From positions 1-5,070 of the forward strand of contig CAYWXK010000105.1 in assembly GCA_964462515.1 (NCBI GenBank): 5,070 nucleotides of DNA, in the 5' to 3' direction. This DNA is from CAYWXK01 sp964462515. GTDB taxonomy: Bacteria; Planctomycetota; Phycisphaerae; Sedimentisphaerales; Anaerobacaceae. Each line of letters begins with the position of its first letter. Within the stretch, counting starts at the first letter, position 1. The position numbers were made by a program, and so were the translations under genes. Positions 1 through 5,070 of this stretch are shown in pieces. The notes beneath the pieces were generated by a model, which was not told the DNA's origin, did no database searches, and saw only the letters and a list, made by a program, of their open reading frames with translations.

Positions 1-2
1 CG

Positions 3-25
3 AGAATCGAGTATCCAGAATCGAG
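3..25. repeat. Short direct repeat AGAATCGAG, two copies
   Basis: AGAATCGAG occurs at 3-11 and again at 17-25 with a 14-bp period; the spacer is TATCC. The left boundary is cut by the window, so the array may be longer. It resembles the degenerate gag-t/c-atc arrays I recall from planctomycete intergenic DNA (recollection, not verified). Confidence 0.7.
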
Positions 26-65
26 CAACGATTTATGCAAAACAAAGCCAATTTGCTGGATACTC
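9..65. repeat. Perfect 10-bp inverted repeat with a 37-nt interior
   Basis: GAGTATCCAG at 9-18 is the exact reverse complement of CTGGATACTC at 56-65. The left arm overlaps the short direct repeat. The loop is long, so this looks more like ends of a repeat unit, or two oppositely oriented copies of one unit, than a functional RNA hairpin. Confidence 0.65.
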
Positions 66-234
66 AAATGAACGTAAGCTATTGTTTTAACAAAGGATTA
101 TGAAAATAAACGACTTTGCAGATGCGGCGAAAAACAAACCCAATCAAACCCAATTTTATCCCGGCGGAAAAGTGCACTACGCCGGGCAAGTCGCAGGGCA
201 TAAACAAAAGTTTTTAGTTGCACAGAAAAGCTAA
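35..234 (+). repeat. Probable dispersed-repeat fragment containing two tiny ORFs
   Basis: One reading frame at 35-103 gives 22 aa (MQNKANLLDTQMNVSYCFNK, then GL) and a second at 100-234 gives 44 aa containing NKPNQTQFYPGGKVHYAG. They overlap by ATGA at 100-103. The DNA contains related units (aacaaagccaattt, aacaaacccaatcaaaccca). Peptides with NKAN, DTQMNV and NKPN strings recur, as I remember, as spurious short proteins in planctomycete assemblies, so I treat this as repeat DNA rather than genes. The AAAGGA at 92-97 sits only 2 nt before the second ATG, too close for a good ribosome site. Confidence 0.45.
160..186. repeat. GC-rich hairpin with palindromic loop
   Basis: CCCGGCG at 160-166 pairs perfectly with CGCCGGG at 180-186 across a 13-nt loop; the loop itself contains the 8-bp palindrome AGTGCACT at 171-178. 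No T-tract follows on the plus strand, so it is not a typical intrinsic terminator. It lies inside the repeat-like stretch and may be part of that repeat unit. Confidence 0.6.
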
Positions 235-248
235 TAATCTGGTAAAAT
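218..248 (+). promoter_or_regulatory. Weak sigma70-like promoter candidate for the MBL-VOC gene
   Basis: TTGCAC at 218-223 and TAAAAT at 243-248 resemble -35 and -10 boxes, but the 19-bp spacer is longer than the optimum. Transcription would start near 255, leaving a leader of about 50 nt before the GTG. AT-rich DNA produces such matches easily. Confidence 0.22.
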
Positions 249-290
249 TGCGAAAAGCTGGAAGTTAATAAAGTCCATATATCAAACGCT

Positions 291-296
291 AAGGAG
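291..296 (+). promoter_or_regulatory. Ribosome binding site of the MBL-VOC gene
   Basis: AAGGAG is followed by a 7-nt spacer and GTG at 304-306. This fixes the GTG start, which in turn gives a complete signal peptide. Confidence 0.8.
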
Positions 297-303
297 ACAA
301 AAC

Positions 304-1791
304 GTGAGACGAATAATCTTGGTTTTGGGAATAGTGCTGGGCGTAGTAGCGGCTGTTTGCTTCGGCCAGGGCAGTGCAGAAAAAACTCTTGATATTTACT
401 TTCTCGATATGGTAGGGGGCGGGTCAACGCTGATTGTTACGCCATTGGGTGAATCGGTGCTTATCGACACCGGCTCACGCGAGCCATTGCACCGAGACAC
501 TGACAGGATTTATAAGGCGTGCAAGGATGCCGGGCTAAAACAAATTGATTATTTAATTACAACTCATTTCCACCTTGACCATTTTGGAGGGATACTCGAA
601 CTATCGAAGAGAATTCCGATAAAGTGTTTCCTCGATAAAGGCGTCCTGCCGGAGCCAGAGGAACAGGATACAGATTGGTTCAGGGAACTTTATCCGCTGT
701 ATCAACAGGCAACAAAAAATAATGTAAAGCCGTTGCGGGCGGGAGATGATGTGCCGTTAAAGAATGACCCAGCCGGCAAAATTCTTCCTGTAAAGCTTCA
801 CTGCGTTGCTTCGGAAAAAAAGATTGAGGATTTTAACGGCGATATTGACGCCTCTGCCGAGGGCTTCGAGATTAGAAAACCGGATGACTCCGACAACGCC
901 CGCAGCATCGCACTTGCTCTGACATACGGAAAGTTTGTGTTTTTTGCCGGCGGCGACATCACCTGGAATGTTGAACACCACCTTGCGCATCCAGTTAATC
1001 GCATTGGCCGGATTGACCTTTATCAGGTAACACATCACGGCCTTGATTTGAGTAACAATTCTATTTTGCTCAAGGCAATCAGCCCGACAGTCTGTGTGGC
1101 AATGAACGGCCCGAGAAAAGGTATTGAGCCCAATGCCTTCAAGGCAATGAAAGCGCTTCCTGGCGTCAAAGCGATTTACCAGATTCACTATAACACACAA
1201 TTTGGCGACGCAGGCAACACCGCCCCCGAATTCATCGCTAATCCAAAAGAAAACCCAAAACAGGGCCAATACATAAAAGTCTCTGTCAATCCGGAAAAGG
1301 GAATTTTTAACGTTTCAATCGGACAGGATGGTTCATCTCGAACTTATCCTATCCAGGCCAGCCCAGCCGGTGCCGCTGTCTCGAAGTCTGTCCGATTTGA
1401 GCATATAGCTCTTAACGTGGATGATGTTGAGGCCGTCGTCAATTGGTATCGTGAAAATCTGGGTATGAAGGTTGTGCGGAAGGGGCCGCCGCCGGTTAAT
1501 ATGCACTTTCTTGCAGATACCGGTGACAATGTTGTCTTTGAATTCTACCACAATATCGAAGCCCCTGTTCCTGACTGCAATATGATACATCCGCGGTCGT
1601 ATCACGTTGCCTTTGTGGTCGATGATGTTGGGGCCATTTGTGATAGGCTGCTGCGGGCCGGTGCAACTGTCGCAGTAGATTTGGAGACCACGCCTGCCGG
1701 CGACCAGATAATTATTCTTCGTGACCCGTGGGCATTGCCAATCCAGTTTGTCAAACGCACGAAGCCAATGCTCCCTGACAGGGGACAGTAG
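304..1791 (+). CDS. Exported ComEC-like metallo-beta-lactamase-fold hydrolase fused to a C-terminal VOC (glyoxalase-fold) domain
   Basis: 495 aa. The GTG start is supported by AAGGAG at 291-296 with a 7-nt spacer. Residues 1 to about 21-25 form a signal peptide (RR, then a hydrophobic run ending near CFGQGSA); C19 is preceded by Val, so a lipobox is poor. Residues about 28-348 are a metallo-beta-lactamase fold of the ComEC/Rec2-like type: LIDTG at 53-57, metal motif H88-F-H90-L-D92-H93 followed by FGG, DNARS at 197-201, GGD with the bridging Asp at 218, and THHG at 243-246. The NGPRKG (268-273) and YIKVS (323-327) stretches match my memory of stand-alone family members that end at about this point. 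Residues 362-485 are a VOC domain with likely metal ligands H367, E413 and H434; the usual last Glu is Q481. All MBL metal residues are present, so hydrolase activity is likely, but the substrate (phosphoester, lactone or other) is unknown. Export suggests periplasmic or extracellular action. It converges with the downstream minus-strand gene and appears monocistronic. Confidence 0.9.
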   Translation: MRRIILVLGIVLGVVAAVCFGQGSAEKTLDIYFLDMVGGGSTLIVTPLGESVLIDTGSREPLHRDTDRIYKACKDAGLKQIDYLITTHFHLDHFGGILELSKRIPIKCFLDKGVLPEPEEQDTDWFRELYPLYQQATKNNVKPLRAGDDVPLKNDPAGKILPVKLHCVASEKKIEDFNGDIDASAEGFEIRKPDDSDNARSIALALTYGKFVFFAGGDITWNVEHHLAHPVNRIGRIDLYQVTHHGLDLSNNSILLKAISPTVCVAMNGPRKGIEPNAFKAMKALPGVKAIYQIHYNTQFGDAGNTAPEFIANPKENPKQGQYIKVSVNPEKGIFNVSIGQDGSSRTYPIQASPAGAAVSKSVRFEHIALNVDDVEAVVNWYRENLGMKVVRKGPPPVNMHFLADTGDNVVFEFYHNIEAPVPDCNMIHPRSYHVAFVVDDVGAICDRLLRAGATVAVDLETTPAGDQIIILRDPWALPIQFVKRTKPMLPDRGQ

Positions 1792-1830
1792 CCGGAGGTC
1801 AGGGGCCAGGAAACAGAAGGCAGGCGACAG
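1776..1830. repeat. Purine-rich imperfect repeat spanning the stop codon of the MBL-VOC gene
   Basis: TGACAGGGGACAG (1776-1788) and GGTCAGGGGCCAG (1797-1809) match at 10 of 13 positions, followed by a looser CAG-phased stretch to 1830 (GAAGGCAGGCGACAG at 1816-1830). The first unit supplies the last codons of the upstream gene (D-R-G-Q) and the stop follows directly. The purine-rich run continues to about 1857. Confidence 0.55.
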
Positions 1831-1962
1831 AATAAAGAAGACGAAAGATAGAATTAACACTTGGTCCATCCCAACAAAGGCAATTTTGCTGTTTCAATTG
1901 GTCCGGACGCGTAAAAGCATTAGCTCCGCATCAAATAATTCTAAGAGAACTATACCAATCCA
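1792..1962. other. Convergent intergenic gap without a clear terminator
   Basis: This 171-bp gap separates two genes whose 3' ends face each other. Beyond the purine-rich repeat it contains a direct repeat TTGGTCC (1861-1867 and 1898-1904) and the 8-bp palindrome GTCCGGAC (1901-1908). No GC-rich stem followed by a T-run is seen on either strand, so the mode of termination is not evident. Confidence 0.5.
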
Positions 1963-2658
1963 CTACGGCAGATTGGGGCTATCACCTACCGCTTTGCTGT
2001 TTCGCTCTGGGTCAAATTCGCTGCCACCATTGAGCTTTCTCGTGATGTTACCATTCACATCGAGCTCCCACTCAATCCAAACAATCCGGTCTGGGTTATT
2101 CGCAACATACTGTGTCGCTGTGCCATCTGGCCGATAACAAGTCACCTCCCTAACAAAGGGGGTGCCTGGCTTGCCGGATGTGCGATACCGTACTTTGGTA
2201 AGCTTGGTCTTGCCATCCTGGTCGTATGTAGTCCAGGTTTCGGGAATTCCATCCGGGTTATAATCAGTCTCGTTTAACAGAGTACCGTCTGGACGATGCA
2301 CTGTGATTTGTGGAATTAAAGGATGCCGCTGACTTGAGCGGTCACGGATAAAACCGAGGGCTTGGACCTCAACGGTATTTCCCTGGACATCATGACCAGT
2401 GAAGGTTGTTACGTTCGCCCGGCTGGTCCATCGCTGATAAGCCCGACTATGAAGAATATCTGGGGGGATTTCAGCTGGGCGCGGGATGTGAAGCTCTTGT
2501 TTATTCCAGGCGATTTTTAGTGTCAAGTCCGACTCCGAGAGCTTTGTCAAATCCGGGACCGGGCCTTGCTGACCTGGACGAGCCAGCACAAATAGCAAGA
2601 CAACGACCACAGCAATGACCACGCATACGAGCACAAAATAAAGCACCTTTTTGTTCAC
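1963..2658 (-). CDS. Membrane-anchored hypothetical protein with two RPDGT-type repeats
   Basis: 231 aa from a GTG start at 2658, chosen because GAGGA at 2666-2670 lies 7 nt upstream. An in-frame ATG at 2682 would add eight residues (MCLIEEII) but has no comparable ribosome site and would place acidic residues before the anchor. Residues 2-4 (NKK) precede a single hydrophobic helix at about 5-26, so it is an N-terminal anchor or uncleaved signal; the rest should lie outside the cytoplasm. A Pro-rich linker follows (28-36). The C-terminal half contains two similar segments, about 121-158 (HRPDGT...NPDG...W...D..GK) and 175-212 (YRPDGT...NNPD...W..D.NGN), rich in Asp, Gly and Tyr, recalling YwqK/YD-type beta-hairpin repeats. 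No catalytic motif is recognised, so the function is unknown; a surface-binding or structural role is only inference. It follows the glycosidase-like gene on the same strand after 89 bp and may be cotranscribed with it. Confidence 0.8.
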   Translation of the reverse strand: MNKKVLYFVLVCVVIAVVVVLLFVLARPGQQGPVPDLTKLSESDLTLKIAWNKQELHIPRPAEIPPDILHSRAYQRWTSRANVTTFTGHDVQGNTVEVQALGFIRDRSSQRHPLIPQITVHRPDGTLLNETDYNPDGIPETWTTYDQDGKTKLTKVRYRTSGKPGTPFVREVTCYRPDGTATQYVANNPDRIVWIEWELDVNGNITRKLNGGSEFDPERNSKAVGDSPNLP

Positions 2659-2665
2659 TATAATT

Positions 2666-2670
2666 TCCTC
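2666..2670 (-). promoter_or_regulatory. Ribosome binding site deciding the start of the membrane-anchored protein
   Basis: Read on the minus strand, GAGGA is followed by a 7-nt spacer (AATTATA) and GTG at 2658-2656. This favours the GTG over the in-frame ATG at 2682, which lies upstream of the site. Confidence 0.7.
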
Positions 2671-2747
2671 TATCAAACACATGTTGGCCGAATGGGTAGC
2701 AAAAGATACTCATCCTATACGACTCAACGGTTGAATATGTGTGCTTA

Positions 2748-5070
2748 CTAATAATATACAACGATTCGAAGTGCCTTTGCAAACTGTTCTGTTAGTACGA
2801 TCCATTCTTTTTCGGGGTCGAAGTTTTTGTAGGCTTTGCCGTTGAGTTCACAGCGGGTCATCTTTTTGCCTTCCGGGTGGCGGAAACGGATGTAAATCTT
2901 CTTTGGAGGATTACGCTTAGGGGGCTCAAGAGTTACTTCGATTCGGCCTTTGCTGACTTTAGATTCGTAACTAACCGACATCGGGCCAAAATACGTGCTG
3001 GCATTTTCTATTCCGATTTTGTTTCCATCGGCAAGCCAGGAGCGAGGGATTGCAGCACCGAGCCACAATTCATTGCCACGTTCCTCGATGAACATCAATC
3101 GCAGCCAAAATGTTGAGTTTGCCTCATCGGAGGATTTGTAGTGGTCGCCGCGCCAGTCGCCGATATTGGGAAGGGCGTGCTCGGTCATCATCCGAGTATC
3201 AGGCCAGTAGCTTACCGCAAACGCATTAAAATACGCCCGCAAGAAATGCTGCGGTTCATCTCGCAATAGGTATGGAATCGGATTGCACAATAGATTTGCC
3301 TGCATTGAAATGCCGCCCCTGCCGAACCAGTATCGCTCGAACTGCTCGCCGGTAATGTTATAGCCATACTGCTCGGAGATGTAGAGGTTATCTTCAAAAT
3401 CCTTGATAATCCACGTGGCCCTTTGGTCCCACGGTTCAAGGAGTCCGGTGCGGATTAGATGTATCGGGCCTTCGAGTGTTTCTGTTATCCAGCCAAATGT
3501 TCGGCCCCTGCGGTGAACTTCAGGCGGGATGTGCGGTATCCAGGAACCATCGCGCAGCTTCACAACCGGCGAACGCCTCATCGCCTCGGTAAAGGCAGCC
3601 AGAATATCCTCTCGATAAGCAGATGCTTCTTCTAAGAGGCGCTTACCTTCGGGAATCCCTGCATCGTTTAGCGCAGCGGCGGAATTATTCATACCCCACC
3701 AGGAATAGACGTTATTTGACATCCAGCATCGCCAATCCCTGATGTCCTCCAGCGAGCCGGCAGGCAGCAATCCTCGCTCGATTTTTTGAATCGCGGATTT
3801 GTCCGCCTCGGCGATTGTGTGTTTTCGCTCACGAATAATCCACTCGCAGCCCTTTATAATCTTTGGGGCAGAGCGTTTTAGCCAGTCAATATCCCGCGTA
3901 TGCCAGTAATGCTCGCCCAGACACCACAGGACAAAACCGTGATGCTGATTATAACCGCCGTCTTCATATCCGCCGGCGCCGTAGAACTCGCCTTCAGAGC
4001 TTGAATATGTGCCCGGCAGGGGTTCTGTGCCCTGGTAGTGCAGCCAGGTCTCCAATGCCTGCTCTGCCCGCTTGTGGTAGCCGCGCCGGTCGAGGTCGCT
4101 AACCATCATACAGGATTCATTGCTGAACGCTCCATAAGAGAATGTCCCTACCCTCGCGACATATCGGTCGCTTGTTCCAACCTCACGGTCGGTGTTCAAC
4201 AGCAGGTGTGAGACGTGTGCCTTATAATAATCGTTTATCATCGGCTCCGGGGTGGTAATCTTCGCACCTTCATCAACACGCTTTCGCCAATAACTGCGCA
4301 CATTCTTGTATGACTTATCAAACTCGATAGTTTGCAGCTTCGCCCATTCTTCTTTTTCGGTCAGTGTGATAAACGGAATGGCGACATCAACTGTCTTCTT
4401 TGGTTTAGCTTTGGTAAGTTTGGCTCGATAAATAATCTTCTTACCCTGTTTCTCCAGCGAATCTGCCTGACTAACCAACATTCGCAGACGCTTTGGCTCT
4501 GTGCCCGTAACGAAGAGAAAACCGTCATCAATAGTCAGCTCCTCATCGCCAGCCCCAATGTCGAGTCTTGCCTCTGGCTCTTTATTATCGGCAAGTGTCA
4601 TTTCGAATCGTAGTATCAGAATCAATGTATCATCAGCATAAATCGCAGAACCTTCGCTTGGGACGCCATCGAAAGGGACGACATAAGCGGTCTGCTGGTA
4701 ACTGACGCCGTCGCGCTGCCACTTTGCAACTATCATAGGCAGGCAGCCATCTACTAGGTAGCGGTCGAGTAATTTCGCATCGGATAAACCAAAACCATAT
4801 TCAATCGAGCCGCCATCGACCAGGCAGCGTTTTGTGTCCTTGCCGGGGATGCGGTGGAGCCAGCCGAAGCGGCAGAATACGCCGCCATCAGCTTCAATTC
4901 CAAAATACTGCCTGCCCCCGTCGAATCCGAGCGGGATGTATTGCGGCTCTTTCTTCGGCACATCATTCCACGCCCGCGTCAAGGTCTGCTCAGGCACAGT
5001 TGTGACCGCTGTATAGATATTTTTATTCTTATTTTTTTGCCATTCCTTTTCTGCTGCCTGGTAACTTGTG
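2748..5070 (-). CDS. Six-hairpin glycosidase-like protein, 5'-truncated by the window edge
   Basis: The frame is open from the right edge to the TAG at 2748-2750. The first in-window start candidate is GTG at 4997, giving 749 aa, but it lacks a Shine-Dalgarno site and the frame continues upstream without a stop as protein-like sequence (including YQAAEKEWQK), so the real start probably lies beyond 5070. Numbering from 4997: residues about 20-230 look like a beta-sandwich (YIPLGFDGG, YFGIEADGGVF, LVDGCLP); about 250-635 are helical and rich in Trp, Tyr, His and acidic residues, as in (alpha/alpha)6 glycosidases (SNESCMM 292-298, YEDGGYNQHHG 344-354, DWRCW 421-425, SSDEANSTFWLR 622-633); about 640-749 are a C-terminal beta domain (ELWLGAAIPRSWL, YFGPMSVSYESK). 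This order resembles rhamnosidase/GH65-like and related carbohydrate-active proteins. The family, substrate and catalytic acids cannot be assigned; E294, E345, D346, D421 and E506 are only candidates. Cell location is unknown because the N-terminus is missing. Confidence 0.85.
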   Translation of the reverse strand, partial: TSYQAAEKEWQKNKNKNIYTAVTTVPEQTLTRAWNDVPKKEPQYIPLGFDGGRQYFGIEADGGVFCRFGWLHRIPGKDTKRCLVDGGSIEYGFGLSDAKLLDRYLVDGCLPMIVAKWQRDGVSYQQTAYVVPFDGVPSEGSAIYADDTLILILRFEMTLADNKEPEARLDIGAGDEELTIDDGFLFVTGTEPKRLRMLVSQADSLEKQGKKIIYRAKLTKAKPKKTVDVAIPFITLTEKEEWAKLQTIEFDKSYKNVRSYWRKRVDEGAKITTPEPMINDYYKAHVSHLLLNTDREVGTSDRYVARVGTFSYGAFSNESCMMVSDLDRRGYHKRAEQALETWLHYQGTEPLPGTYSSSEGEFYGAGGYEDGGYNQHHGFVLWCLGEHYWHTRDIDWLKRSAPKIIKGCEWIIRERKHTIAEADKSAIQKIERGLLPAGSLEDIRDWRCWMSNNVYSWWGMNNSAAALNDAGIPEGKRLLEEASAYREDILAAFTEAMRRSPVVKLRDGSWIPHIPPEVHRRGRTFGWITETLEGPIHLIRTGLLEPWDQRATWIIKDFEDNLYISEQYGYNITGEQFERYWFGRGGISMQANLLCNPIPYLLRDEPQHFLRAYFNAFAVSYWPDTRMMTEHALPNIGDWRGDHYKSSDEANSTFWLRLMFIEERGNELWLGAAIPRSWLADGNKIGIENASTYFGPMSVSYESKVSKGRIEVTLEPPKRNPPKKIYIRFRHPEGKKMTRCELNGKAYKNFDPEKEWIVLTEQFAKALRIVVYY

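Larger units (their letters stand above)
1..303. other. Non-genic region upstream of the MBL-VOC gene, repeat-rich
   Basis: No convincing gene is seen here. The stretch carries, in order: a 9-bp direct repeat, one arm of a 10-bp inverted repeat, two tiny overlapping ORFs with low-complexity NKAN / NKPN composition, the second arm, a GC-rich hairpin, a weak promoter candidate and the ribosome site of the gene at 304. A reverse-strand ORF (98-427) runs across this region into the signal-peptide codons and looks like a shadow. The layout is what one expects of accumulated dispersed repeat fragments. Confidence 0.7.

Noticed and set aside
98..427. 109-aa ORF on the minus strand upstream of the MBL-VOC gene
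   Set aside because: It is antisense to the signal-peptide and early MBL codons and to repeat DNA; no recognisable domain.
757..1269. 170-aa ORF on the minus strand
   Set aside because: It lies wholly antisense to the MBL domain, whose motifs are unmistakable; no ribosome site or domain was seen.
304..1791. Lipoprotein reading of the N-terminus (Cys19)
   Set aside because: The residue before Cys is Val rather than Gly, Ala or Ser, so the lipobox is poor; a type I signal peptide fits better.
1333..1869. 178-aa ORF on the minus strand
   Set aside because: It is antisense to the VOC domain and its N-terminal part reads the purine-rich repeat in reverse; the apparent hydrophobic start is a by-product of the repeat's pyrimidine strand.
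1881..1900. CAATT / AATTG inverted repeat as a terminator
   Set aside because: The stem is only 5 AT-rich base pairs with a 10-nt loop and no following T-run, too weak for an intrinsic terminator.
1721..2137. 138-aa ORF on the plus strand bridging the convergent gap
   Set aside because: It overlaps the end of one real gene and the antisense of another, has Ser/Arg-rich noise composition and no ribosome site.
2722..2737. TCAAC / GTTGA symmetry between the two minus-strand genes
   Set aside because: The arms are almost contiguous, so no RNA hairpin can form, and no T-run follows; likely chance.
1..5070. Defence, toxin-antitoxin, CRISPR or mobile-element system
   Set aside because: No nuclease, toxin, transposase or integrase motifs and no regular spacer array are present; the repeats are short and degenerate.

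Overview
The window holds three protein-coding genes, one of them cut off at the right edge, plus repeat-rich intergenic DNA. No rRNA, tRNA, CRISPR array, transposase or phage gene was seen. Base composition is moderate, and GTG start codons with good ribosome sites open the two genes whose starts are visible. The short degenerate repeats (gag-t/c-atc units, reading frames of the NKPN / NKAN type, and purine-rich CAG-phased tracts) and the secreted competence-like metallo-beta-lactamase resemble what I remember from environmental Planctomycetes (Phycisphaerae / Sedimentisphaerales-like). That assignment is inference and could not be checked here.

Layout. Positions 1-303 are non-genic and contain short direct repeats, a perfect 10-bp inverted repeat, two tiny repeat-like ORFs, a GC-rich hairpin and a weak promoter candidate. 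Positions 304-1791 (+) encode an exported protein made of a complete ComEC-like metallo-beta-lactamase-fold domain followed by a VOC/glyoxalase-fold domain. Positions 1792-1962 are a convergent intergenic gap that begins with a purine-rich imperfect repeat, which starts inside the last codons of the fusion gene. Positions 1963-2658 (-) encode a membrane-anchored protein with two copies of an RPDGT-containing motif. Positions 2748-5070 (-) encode a large protein of six-hairpin glycosidase type whose 5' end lies outside the window.

How the genes may work together. The two minus-strand genes are tandem with an 89-bp gap and may be cotranscribed, the glycosidase-like gene first. The plus-strand fusion gene converges on them and is a separate transcription unit. 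Nothing in the sequence ties the three into one pathway; an envelope or extracellular location is supported for the fusion protein and the anchored protein only. The most unusual item is the exported MBL-VOC fusion, whose VOC half keeps three of four usual metal-ligand positions and has Gln at the fourth.
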